The notes: generated from the sequence alone by a model not told the origin. A DNA stretch of 5,914 nt from Muribaculaceae bacterium (GCA_023665245.1 JAMPEH010000156.1:1-5914); one strand, 5' to 3'. Positions 1 to 5,796 are shown, numbered from the stretch's first letter. Numbers and translations: made by a program.

Positions 1-161
1 CCGAAGGAAGTGAGATATGGATAACGGTAACGATGCTGCCGGCTAACCTTAACGATCGCTTGGACGTGGATTATTCGTTGCAGTTAAACGTTCCCGACAT
101 CGACCTCTGTGAGAGGATGTTTGAGGAATTATATCAGACAATTAAAAAGTACATGCTATGA
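1..161 (+). CDS. C-terminal end of an unknown protein (5' end outside window)
   Basis: An open frame enters from the left edge (first full codon at 3) and stops with TGA at 159-161, giving the last 52 residues of a protein. The tail has a beta-like, hydrophobic start (EIWITVTMLPAN) followed by an acidic helical end (CERMFEELYQTIKKYML). The stop overlaps the next start in an ATGA arrangement (158-161), the same coupling seen further down the operon, which supports this being a real gene in the same transcript. I recognise no family from this fragment, and the true length and start cannot be seen. Confidence refers to it being coding. Confidence 0.72.
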   Translation, partial: EGSEIWITVTMLPANLNDRLDVDYSLQLNVPDIDLCERMFEELYQTIKKYML

Positions 162-511
162 AGTCAATCCAAGACCAAATCAAAGAGCCTGACGGACTCA
201 GACGTTACCTTGTGCCGTGGAGTATTTATGTTGACGGAGCGAGAACCATGCTGCTCAAACTCCGTGACCACGGACTCATAGAGGAAACAAGGTCCAAGAC
301 CGGATTGCCCCATGCCAAGGGGGACGATCTGATATACAACAAAGCCCTAATAGACCTTTTGACCAGCTCGAAGGACAATGTGGACCGCTTTTTGTCGGAT
401 GACTACTCAGAGATACGTTTCACCGACCATGAGAGAGACAAGAAAGGCAAACTGGTAAGATGCAGAGCCTATTTTGCCAAGAAAGTTACAATATACCAAG
501 AAATAAAATAG
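158..511 (+). CDS. Unknown 117-aa protein, possibly winged-helix-like N-terminus
   Basis: A 117-residue protein whose ATG overlaps the upstream stop by four bases, so translation is probably coupled. No Shine-Dalgarno sequence is visible; the leader is A-rich. I do not recognise the family. Residues 32-43 (LLKLRDHGLIEE), followed by a turn-rich stretch and another helix, resemble the helix-then-wing pattern of small winged-helix proteins, but this is a weak impression. The C-terminal third is charged and ends in a basic, beta-like segment (CRAYFAKKVTIYQEIK). No signal peptide or membrane segment is present. The next gene begins five bases after the stop. It is best treated as a conserved-hypothetical phage early protein. 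Confidence 0.8.
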   Translation: MKSIQDQIKEPDGLRRYLVPWSIYVDGARTMLLKLRDHGLIEETRSKTGLPHAKGDDLIYNKALIDLLTSSKDNVDRFLSDDYSEIRFTDHERDKKGKLVRCRAYFAKKVTIYQEIK

Positions 512-516
512 AAAGT

Positions 517-855
517 ATGAAAAAACTGAAATTCAAAATCTTCGGCTGGCACGTGTGCATGAGCCGGGAACCGATGAAAATACGCAAGATCGACCCCAAG
601 CGTAACCGCAAGCGTGACATGGTCAAGGCCGCACGTCTTAAAATGGCTAATAACCGTTGCGAGATATGCGGCAAGCCGATTGACAAACGTTGCTCGCTGC
701 ACCATCTGCTCAACGCAGGCGAGCCAAACCGAAACTCCGTGGAGAACGTGATGGTGCTTTGCACATCCTGCCATCACGAGCTGGAGAAGCGATTCCACTA
801 CCACGGCATCAAACATCTTGAAAGCGAAAACCGGACTAACACGCTGCCACAATGA
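517..855 (+). CDS. Small HNH-endonuclease-like protein
   Basis: A 112-residue protein. I chose the ATG at 517 over the in-frame ATG at 460 because the earlier start would overlap the upstream gene by 52 bases, and 517 lies five bases after its stop. The N-terminal 45 residues are strongly basic (MKIRKIDPKRNRKRDMVKAA), suited to DNA binding. The rest matches an HNH core: a zinc pair C48-x2-C51 (CEICG), a His pair H62-H63 (SLHHLLN), Asn at 73 and 77, and a second zinc pair C82-x2-C85 followed by H86-H87. HNH proteins of this kind cut or nick DNA with a divalent metal. In phages they often sit by the terminase, but here the gene lies among early unknowns, so a packaging role is not supported. 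It could be a free-standing nuclease, a homing-type endonuclease or a host-DNA nuclease. Confidence 0.85.
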   Translation: MKKLKFKIFGWHVCMSREPMKIRKIDPKRNRKRDMVKAARLKMANNRCEICGKPIDKRCSLHHLLNAGEPNRNSVENVMVLCTSCHHELEKRFHYHGIKHLESENRTNTLPQ

Positions 856-1175
856 CTGAGAAGCAAATAAGGGAGATTGCCGAAGAGTATGCCGGCTTGC
901 AATACGACGGTTTCCAGAAAGTGTTCCGGGAAGCTGTTGCCAAGGACACTGAAAGATTCCTGCGTTGGTTCTCTGAGCGTTATTACCCGGTCGAAAAAGA
1001 AAGGGCAGCATACAAGTACAATGAGGCGAAGAGACGCGAGGACTACTGGGAAGACGAGGAATGCCTGGACGACAACGACTGGTTCGATTACGGGTTCTGG
1101 CAGGGGGAAAGGTGTATGTTTGAAGCTCTCTTCGACAAATCCAAGTTTAACCAAAATATTCAAAAATATGACTGA
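852..1175 (+). CDS. Unknown acidic 107-aa protein
   Basis: A 107-residue protein starting in an ATGA overlap with the stop of the HNH gene. It is rich in acidic and aromatic residues. The N-terminal half is predicted helical (MTEKQIREIAEEYAGLQYDG). The middle has a strongly acidic aromatic patch around residues 63-83 (YWEDEECLDDNDWFDYGFW). The tail is short and polar. No metal-binding pattern, signal peptide or membrane span is visible. I recognise no family. Small, very acidic phage proteins can act as DNA mimics or protein inhibitors of host enzymes, and its position directly before a Lar-like gene makes that thinkable, but nothing in the sequence proves it. The stop overlaps the next start by eight bases. 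Confidence 0.8.
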   Translation: MTEKQIREIAEEYAGLQYDGFQKVFREAVAKDTERFLRWFSERYYPVEKERAAYKYNEAKRREDYWEDEECLDDNDWFDYGFWQGERCMFEALFDKSKFNQNIQKYD

Positions 1176-1473
1176 GATAGAAAGACTTGAAAAGGAGCTG
1201 GAGACAGCCAAACGCATGGCTGCCCTCACCTCAGAGATACGTGAGGCGAAATGCCCTTTGTGTGGCTGTCCTCTGAACTATAGCATATCAACCACGTCAA
1301 CCGACGGAGGGTATGCCTATTCCAACCATGTGAGAATCAGATGCGGGAAATGCGGATGCTTCGGATTGTTCAACAGCTTCAATTACGGATATGAAAGCAA
1401 AACGGCAGCCAAGGAAAGCGAGGTCGATGACTTGCAGGCGGTCTGGCTCGAAGTCAAGCAATACGTAAAATAA
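1168..1473 (+). CDS. Lar-like restriction-alleviation zinc-ribbon protein (putative)
   Basis: A 101-residue protein. The start at 1168 overlaps the upstream stop by eight bases; a longer frame runs back to 877, but it lies entirely across the previous gene and reads as a shadow of it. A helical N-terminus (about residues 3-26) leads into a zinc ribbon with C29-x2-C32-G and C59-x2-C62-G, spaced by a polar, Ser/Thr/Gly-rich stretch. It ends with a helix containing DLQAVWLEV. The order CPxCG, a beta segment, R-CGKCG, then an Ala/Trp-containing helix is the layout of Lar-type restriction-alleviation proteins, which in Rac-like prophages and phages reduce cutting by type I restriction enzymes. The family match is by motif only. 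A generic phage zinc-ribbon protein is the main alternative. Confidence 0.75.
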   Translation: MTEIERLEKELETAKRMAALTSEIREAKCPLCGCPLNYSISTTSTDGGYAYSNHVRIRCGKCGCFGLFNSFNYGYESKTAAKESEVDDLQAVWLEVKQYVK

Positions 1474-1480
1474 CAGTGTC

Positions 1481-2005
1481 ATGATAAAAGAACCTTCAAT
1501 ATCTCTCAGCAGAGTAAAATCGGCACTGGGAGTGCTGGTGGCCATGAAAAAGATCTCATGGGAAACCTGCAAAGAAGTGGAACGATCTCTCATGCTCGAC
1601 TGGGAGGAAGAGAAGTGGAAGAAAAGGCAGACCAGGGAGGGATTCTGCGAGCTGTTCGCTGAACTGCTTGAACAGTATGACGCCACAATAGACATCAACA
1701 GCGGACTGAAAGCCGAGTATGAGCTTATGTTCAAAGGTTACGGCTACGCCGACCTGAGCGACTGCCGGATTGACGCGGAACTGGCAAGGTCGTTCCCGAA
1801 AATGGCGAAACGCAGGGTGATGTTCAGAAAGGTATTCGACAGTTTCAGTGAGGAAACACAGTCCAAATGCCACATCGACAAGCTAAGACCCATATTCAGG
1901 GGCATGAGACTCGTAAGGGGAATCAGCAGGATCACCGACTCCCAGTACAAGGCCATGCTCGACGAACTGGAACAGTACATGAAAACTTTGGAGAAGGATG
2001 AATGA
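1481..2005 (+). CDS. Unknown 174-aa helical protein
   Basis: A 174-residue protein beginning seven bases after the Lar-like gene, with no clear ribosome-binding site. It is mostly predicted alpha-helical and highly charged. The first 70 residues contain helices with a Trp/Lys/Glu-rich stretch (LDWEEEKWKKRQTREGF). The middle (LKAEYELMFKGYGYADLSD) is more variable. The C-terminal half has a basic segment (MAKRRVMFRKVFDSF), then a final helix (YKAMLDELEQYMKTLEKDE) that could form a coiled coil. No catalytic motif, metal ligands, signal peptide or membrane span is evident, and I do not recognise the family. It ends inside the next gene's start region with an eight-base overlap, so the two proteins are probably made together. 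Confidence 0.82.
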   Translation: MIKEPSISLSRVKSALGVLVAMKKISWETCKEVERSLMLDWEEEKWKKRQTREGFCELFAELLEQYDATIDINSGLKAEYELMFKGYGYADLSDCRIDAELARSFPKMAKRRVMFRKVFDSFSEETQSKCHIDKLRPIFRGMRLVRGISRITDSQYKAMLDELEQYMKTLEKDE

Positions 2006-2702
2006 GATGACCTACGAACAGATGCTGCTCGACAGACAGAAAACTTCCACGAGGGCGTCAATCCTTGAACCGATTTTTCCGGAGCCGGCGATAAGGGGGT
2101 TCGCCAGGACAAAGGACCTGAGCGACATCCCGGTTGATACTCTGTTGCTCATAAGGGTCAGGATGTACGCTTTGGGGGCGTTGGTATGGGATTACACGGA
2201 CAGTGTGCTTCTTACGGCCTCCAATATGCGGATAGAGGACACCATACGCCTTTCCAGGGCTGTCAGGGAATTGCGGACGGATTACGACACCACACGCAAG
2301 GAACGCTCGGACAGAAATTACCTTGAAAGGGAGATGAACTGGGCGTTGGACTTCGAGGAGCTTCTTCAAGACCGCTTAGACAGATTCGTGACCGACATAG
2401 GAAACGAGCTGGAGGAGGCTTTCGGCCGAATCTCACCCGAATACCGCGTGTTCCTCATAGGGGTGCAGCAGGCGGCGATGATGCTGGAGGCTCTGATGAC
2501 GTTCGTGGAAGGCTGCGACAAGGCGATCTCGGACTTCGGGGTCGAGCTCATGGGACGTTCCATAATGCCTCGCCAGTTTAGGAAACTCGCGATCCTCATC
2601 CCGGAGTTCGCCGGCGATATGTGGCTGGCCAAAAGCCCTTCCAGAAACCGCACAGCAAAAGAGGTGGCAATGGAACTGACAAGGATAGTGACAGGAAAAT
2701 AA
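1998..2702 (+). CDS. Unknown 234-aa helical protein
   Basis: The largest unknown gene of the operon, 234 residues. The ATG at 1998 has a purine-rich GGAGAAGG immediately before it and overlaps the upstream stop by eight bases; an alternative in-frame ATG lies at 2007. The protein is almost entirely helical. A long charged region around residues 90-145 (RELRTDYDTTRKERSDRNYL, then further Glu/Arg/Leu helices) looks like a coiled coil. A hydrophobic helix near residues 150-172 (VFLIGVQQAAMMLEALMTFV) contains Gln and Glu, so an amphipathic packing helix is more likely than a membrane span. The C-terminus is basic and ends in another helix. No known domain is recognised. Its coupling to the previous gene suggests a two-protein unit. 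Confidence 0.85.
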   Translation: MNEMTYEQMLLDRQKTSTRASILEPIFPEPAIRGFARTKDLSDIPVDTLLLIRVRMYALGALVWDYTDSVLLTASNMRIEDTIRLSRAVRELRTDYDTTRKERSDRNYLEREMNWALDFEELLQDRLDRFVTDIGNELEEAFGRISPEYRVFLIGVQQAAMMLEALMTFVEGCDKAISDFGVELMGRSIMPRQFRKLAILIPEFAGDMWLAKSPSRNRTAKEVAMELTRIVTGK

Positions 2703-2732
2703 ACCCATTAAGACAATAAAATTAAAGTAATT

Positions 2733-2957
2733 ATGGAAATGATAAAAAGCTGGTGGGACAACCGCAAGAGACAGGAGGAGAAACTCATCACCGAGGCGAA
2801 CCGCAACGAGTTCGCCGTCACTGAGAGGTCAGGCAAACTGTTCCTTACCCACAATGGAGTGGCGTTCATGCAGATAGGACAGGACACAGTGGCAGGCGAG
2901 ATAGCCCAATTACTCAATAAAGCCAGGGACACGGCACAAACATACAGGTCGCTATGA
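2733..2957 (+). CDS. Unknown 74-aa protein
   Basis: A 74-residue protein after a 30-base gap with an A/T-rich leader (TTAAAGTAATT just before the ATG) and no Shine-Dalgarno sequence, typical of Bacteroidetes translation starts. The N-terminus is a basic/acidic helix (MEMIKSWWDNRKRQEEKLI). The middle looks like a beta hairpin (KLFLTHNGVAFMQIG). The end is a helix (IAQLLNKARDTAQTYRSL). No recognisable family. The stop forms an ATGA overlap with the next start, so the two are translationally coupled. The leader resembles the one before the antirepressor (TAAAGTA near the start, ATGGAA first codons), so this may be a secondary entry point for ribosomes in the operon. Confidence 0.78.
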   Translation: MEMIKSWWDNRKRQEEKLITEANRNEFAVTERSGKLFLTHNGVAFMQIGQDTVAGEIAQLLNKARDTAQTYRSL

Positions 2958-3343
2958 GGAATAATCCGACAGTGAACATAATACATCCCCAGACAGGCGA
3001 GAAACTGGAACTGGGAACCGTCACAGGCCCGGTGACTATAAGCTGGGAGGATGAGCATACCCCTCCGATAGACATAACCACCTCATTCCAGTTCGAGTGC
3101 CGCCTAAACCCCGATGACTATGACGTGGAGTTATCCAAGCCGTATTTTGACACATGGCAATGGAAAGAGGCGGTCAGACTGTCTGGAAGGCTGAACGACC
3201 TGGTTGAGGATTACCACGCCCCCTTCACTCCGAGAAGGGAACGGAGATTCCTGACACGCCAGTTCAACAAGACTTTCATGACGTTCCTGGAACATTGCCG
3301 CCTGGCTAAGATTGATTTCACGTTCATACGGACAAACAACTAA
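2954..3343 (+). CDS. Unknown 129-aa protein
   Basis: A 129-residue protein starting in an ATGA overlap with the previous gene. The N-terminal 50 residues look beta-rich (VNIIHPQTGEKLELGTVTGP, then VTISWEDE). The C-terminal part is helical with aromatic and basic residues (YFDTWQWKEAVRLSGRLND, then RRERRFLTRQFNKTFMTFL). The mix of a small beta domain and a basic helical tail could suit nucleic-acid or protein binding, but no known motif is visible and I do not recognise the family. It is the last clear gene before the antirepressor leader region. Confidence 0.8.
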   Translation: MRNNPTVNIIHPQTGEKLELGTVTGPVTISWEDEHTPPIDITTSFQFECRLNPDDYDVELSKPYFDTWQWKEAVRLSGRLNDLVEDYHAPFTPRRERRFLTRQFNKTFMTFLEHCRLAKIDFTFIRTNN

Positions 3344-3353
3344 GCAAACTGAA

Positions 3354-3485
3354 ATGAAAAATTACCCGAAACCACGACCTCCGACTGCCGTAAACGGTCT
3401 CTCTCCCATGAGATGTGGAACGGCACCGCTGACCGGAAAACCGGACGACGATGCCGCATACCAATTTAATCAACTAACTTACTAA
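3354..3485 (+). CDS. Possible 43-aa Pro-rich small ORF in antirepressor leader
   Basis: An ATG ten bases after the previous stop opens a 43-codon frame ending TAA at 3483-3485, twelve bases before the antirepressor start. The peptide is Pro-, Gly- and Asp-rich with a basic N-terminus (MKNYPKPRPPTAVNGLSPM) and no hydrophobic segment. In favour: it fills almost the whole gap at operon-like spacing and is preceded by an A-rich start context (TGAAATGAAAA). Against: it is short, low in predicted structure, and the same bases form a hairpin that may be the true constrained feature. It could be a real small protein, a leader peptide controlling the downstream gene, or chance. Confidence 0.35.
   Translation: MKNYPKPRPPTAVNGLSPMRCGTAPLTGKPDDDAAYQFNQLTY
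3421..3456 (+). promoter_or_regulatory. Imperfect 36-base hairpin in antirepressor leader
   Basis: CGGCA (3421-3425) pairs with TGCCG (3452-3456). Inside, CG (3427-3428) pairs with CG (3449-3450), TG (3430-3431) with CG (3446-3447, one G-U pair), and CCGG (3433-3436) with CCGG (3441-3444), leaving an AAAA loop. That is 13 pairs interrupted by three single mismatches. It has no T-run after it, so it is not an ordinary intrinsic terminator. It lies 41 bases before the antirepressor start, so RNA-level control of that gene is possible. It also overlaps the possible 43-aa ORF, whose codons could account for part of the symmetry. Confidence 0.4.
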
Positions 3486-3497
3486 AGTATAATAGTT

Positions 3498-4310
3498 ATG
3501 GAAGAAAACAAAAGCGAAATTCAAATTTTCAACAGTCCCAAATTCGGAGAAATCCGTACCGCACTCAGTAATGGCAACGAGCCTGTCTTTTGTGCAAGCG
3601 ATGTGTGTAAGACTCTTGGTTATACAAACCCGAGAAAAGCAATTGTGGACCATGTAGAAGAGGGGGATGTAACGAAACGTTACACCCCTACCAAAAGTGG
3701 CTATCAGTTAATGACTTATGTGAACGAGAGTGGTTTGTACACTTTGATTTTCGGAAGCAAACTCAATAGTGCCAAACAGTTCAAACGCTGGGTCACCTCA
3801 GAAGTTCTCCCGGCGATCCGCAAGACCGGAGGTTATATCGCCGCTAAGGAGGATGACACCCCGGAGATGATAATGGCAAGGGCGATACTCGTAGCGAATG
3901 ACACAATTGAGCGTCAGAAAAAGAAAATAGCCGAACAGGCTGAGCGAATCGAGGCAGACGCTCCCTATGTGGACTATGCCAACTCCATCATGAAGATGGA
4001 CGGAGACCTTGACATGTATTCTGTGGCGAGGGTGCTGGCCGACAATTACGTCAAGGACGAGCACGGCAAACCCATAGGGCGCAACGGACTCTTCAAAGCC
4101 CTCCGTCGGAACATGATACTGATGTCCGACCGCCGTCCCTACCAGAGATGGGTCGACAAGGCTTATTTCGGGTGTTACATCCATAAGATAGACACCTGCT
4201 GGGGCGAGAAAGTGACCTACGTGCCGACCCTCACGCCAAAAGGTCTGAAGTGGCTGCTGGAGCAGATAACCGACGGCAAGATCAAAGGCTTATACATGAC
4301 CAAGGATTAA
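3498..4310 (+). CDS. Phage antirepressor, BRO-N plus KilAC domains
   Basis: A 270-residue two-domain protein. Residues about 6-110 are a BRO-N domain: conserved pieces include CASDVCKTLGY, the GYQLMTYVNESGLYTLIFGS region and KQFKRWVTSEVLPAIRKTGG, the family's typical closing motif. A charged helical linker (about 113-160, with RQKKKIAEQAERIEA) likely forms a coiled coil. Residues about 160-265 are a KilAC-type domain: LDMYSVARVLADNYV, GRNGLFKALRRNMILM, a Pro/Tyr-containing segment and TLTPKGLKWLLEQI. Proteins with this layout bind DNA or phage repressors; the classic antirepressors inactivate a CI-type repressor and favour lytic growth. The start at 3498 has an A/T-rich leader and no Shine-Dalgarno sequence. 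The BRO-N half is AT-richer than the rest of the gene, suggesting domain shuffling. No cognate repressor gene is in the window. Confidence 0.93.
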   Translation: MEENKSEIQIFNSPKFGEIRTALSNGNEPVFCASDVCKTLGYTNPRKAIVDHVEEGDVTKRYTPTKSGYQLMTYVNESGLYTLIFGSKLNSAKQFKRWVTSEVLPAIRKTGGYIAAKEDDTPEMIMARAILVANDTIERQKKKIAEQAERIEADAPYVDYANSIMKMDGDLDMYSVARVLADNYVKDEHGKPIGRNGLFKALRRNMILMSDRRPYQRWVDKAYFGCYIHKIDTCWGEKVTYVPTLTPKGLKWLLEQITDGKIKGLYMTKD

Positions 4311-4315
4311 GACTG

Positions 4316-4350
4316 AGGGGAGGATTCCAAAGACGGAGTCCTCCCCTTTT
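4316..4350 (+). terminator. Strong intrinsic terminator after the antirepressor
   Basis: AGGGGAGGATTCC (4316-4328) pairs with GGAGTCCTCCCCT (4335-4347) over 13 positions with one G-U pair and a six-base loop (AAAGAC), followed by T residues at 4347-4350. It begins six bases after the antirepressor stop and so ends the rightward transcription unit. On the other strand the stem is not followed by a T-run, so it is probably less effective for the convergent integrase transcript. Confidence 0.92.
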
Positions 4351-4378
4351 CAATTTATTCTCGCCTGATTTCACTTAG

Positions 4379-5641
4379 TCACACCAGCATCGCCGAAAGC
4401 ACCTTGTTGCGGCTGGATATGTCGGCCTGGTTGTTGTAGTATATCTTCTCGCAGTTTTCGACGCTCGTCCCCATCATGTTCGCGACGTACACGACCGGGA
4501 CGCCCTTCTCTATGTAGCGTGTGATCGCCGTGTGCCTGAAGGTGTAGGTGTGGAGCGGGAACTGGCACCCCAGTGCCGCCCCGACCTTTTTGAGCCAGTA
4601 GTTGAGCTTGCCTATGAGGTGCTTTATGTCGCCGTTGTTCGTCGCCTGGGTCTTCAGTTTCTCCTTGTTCCTGAAGGGGAAAATGTAGCCGTCCCTGGAA
4701 ACCTTGCCCCATCTGTTCATGATCCTTTCAAGCTCCGCGTTAATCGGCACACAGCACGGCACCGCCTGTTTCTCGGCTATCTTGCGTCTGCGGAAAACGA
4801 AGTGTCCAATGCCGTTTATGCGCTCTATGTTCGAGCGTTGCAGGGCGACAGCGTCACATGGCGACTGTCCGGTGTAGAGGATGAAAAGGCAAAAGTCCCT
4901 GTAAAGCTCGTTCATCCTGGATTTGCAGACGCTGTCCAGGTCCATCGTGGCGAACATCCTGCACTGTTCCTCCGTGAGGGTCTTGTTCTTGTGCGCGCTC
5001 CAGCCGTTTTTTTTGTACCAGTTGCAGTTTTTGAAATCATCCGCTTTCAGATGTCCCGCCTTGTCCGCTTTCATAACCACTGAGTGCAGCATCTTCGATA
5101 TGTAGGCGAATCCCACGCCGTTGCGGGTGACGGCTATCCAGTCAAACCACTCGTTGACGAAATTCGGGGTTATCTCGGTTATGAGGAACTTCTCATGCTT
5201 GATTCTCTTGGTTTTGCAGTATTCGATGAACCTGCGGTTGAGCTTGTCATAGCATTCAAACGTCCCTTTCCTTGTGCCGTCGGGATGGCGGCGCTTGCTT
5301 ATCTCGTCCGATATTCCCCGGATGAACCCGGAGACCGTAAGCATCTCCTCGCGTCCGGCATCCTCCTGTTCCATGGCGGCGACCATGCCGGACAAACTGC
5401 CGGTCCATTTTATCGCCATCTCGTCGTACTTCTGGCGGAACTGGACGAGGATGGAGTTGTTCTCGTCGGCGTAGGGACAACTGGGGATGAATAACTGTTT
5501 TTTCTGGTTCCAATGCCTTTTTTGGATGTTCCCTTTAAGGAGTTTCGTGACATTGATGAACCTTGTCTCACCTGCCTGGTAGAGCCTCAGGCGGAGCTGG
5601 AAGCCCTTGCTTCCGAACTGCTGGTAGTTGATTGTGACCAT
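4379..5641 (-). CDS. int: Tyrosine recombinase / phage integrase (Bacteroidetes type)
   Basis: A 420-residue integrase, a normal length for the family, carrying out site-specific integration and excision of the element. Residues 1-80 look like an arm-type DNA-binding domain (beta strands such as QLRLRLYQAGETRFINV, then KRHWNQKKQLF). About 100-215 form the SAM-like core-binding domain. About 225-415 form the catalytic domain. Visible active-site positions: Ser260 in LYTGQSPCDAVAL where Arg I is expected, Lys287 in FRRRKIAEKQ, Tyr366 and Arg369 in YTFRHTAIT (normally HxxR), Thr392 in MMGTSVENC (normally GHS), and the nucleophile Tyr401 (or 402) in EKIYYNN. The CTnDOT integrase IntDOT, as I recall it, also has Ser at the Arg I position. 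The frame is intact. It converges with the antirepressor, and repeat-rich DNA lies upstream. Confidence 0.95.
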   Translation of the reverse strand: MVTINYQQFGSKGFQLRLRLYQAGETRFINVTKLLKGNIQKRHWNQKKQLFIPSCPYADENNSILVQFRQKYDEMAIKWTGSLSGMVAAMEQEDAGREEMLTVSGFIRGISDEISKRRHPDGTRKGTFECYDKLNRRFIEYCKTKRIKHEKFLITEITPNFVNEWFDWIAVTRNGVGFAYISKMLHSVVMKADKAGHLKADDFKNCNWYKKNGWSAHKNKTLTEEQCRMFATMDLDSVCKSRMNELYRDFCLFILYTGQSPCDAVALQRSNIERINGIGHFVFRRRKIAEKQAVPCCVPINAELERIMNRWGKVSRDGYIFPFRNKEKLKTQATNNGDIKHLIGKLNYWLKKVGAALGCQFPLHTYTFRHTAITRYIEKGVPVVYVANMMGTSVENCEKIYYNNQADISSRNKVLSAMLV

Positions 5642-5655
5642 AACGTTGTTTTAAT

Positions 5656-5708
5656 CAGTTAACTAACGCAGTTATTTGCTATCACAAACTCATGCACATC
5701 GTTAACTG
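5656..5708. repeat. 8-bp inverted repeat CAGTTAAC / GTTAACTG
   Basis: CAGTTAAC at 5656-5663 is the exact reverse complement of GTTAACTG at 5701-5708, and each copy contains the palindrome GTTAAC. The copies flank the stretch just upstream of the integrase start, where an operator or integrase arm sites would lie. Short enough that chance is possible. Confidence 0.4.
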
Positions 5709-5796
5709 TCTACGGCCTCACACTGCCAAAATCCTGCCTTAGTGTACAGGGTATTATACGAACTTGAATCAGCCTAACTTCAAGTTATTCTATCAC
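5670..5796. repeat. Direct repeat AGTTATT(TG)CTATCAC, two copies
   Basis: AGTTATTTGCTATCAC at 5670-5685 and AGTTATTCTATCAC at 5783-5796 differ only by a two-base insertion. A third partial copy, TATCACTT, is at 5844-5851, matching TATCACTT at 5791-5798. Repeated short motifs with the same orientation upstream of an integrase fit arm-type recombinase binding sites. This assignment is inference. Confidence 0.5.

Noticed and set aside
460..516. Longer start for the HNH protein at 460
   Set aside because: It would overlap the previous gene by 52 bases, and the extra residues look non-conserved. The ATG at 517 fits the operon spacing.
877..1167. N-terminal extension of the zinc-ribbon protein to an upstream ATG
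   Set aside because: The extension would overlap nearly all of the preceding gene and has a low-complexity Arg/Thr/Ser composition. The ATG at 1168 gives a normal overlap and a compact domain.
469..1229. Long minus-strand open frames opposite the HNH and acidic genes
   Set aside because: They lie antisense to well-supported, coupled plus-strand genes and show no domain or start context of their own, so they are shadows.
3488..3493. TATAAT box before the antirepressor
   Set aside because: It ends only four bases before the ATG, the matching -35 position (TTTAAT) is poor, and Bacteroidetes housekeeping promoters use a different -7 element.
4532..5494. Plus-strand open frames of 183 and 136 codons across the integrase
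   Set aside because: They are antisense to a clear integrase with recognisable motifs, and their protein sequences look like reversed-strand noise rather than a protein family.
5685..5692. TGAGTTTG on the minus strand as the -7 box of an integrase promoter
   Set aside because: It resembles TAnnTTTG with one mismatch, but no TTTG-like -33 element lies at the proper distance upstream, so I do not call a promoter.
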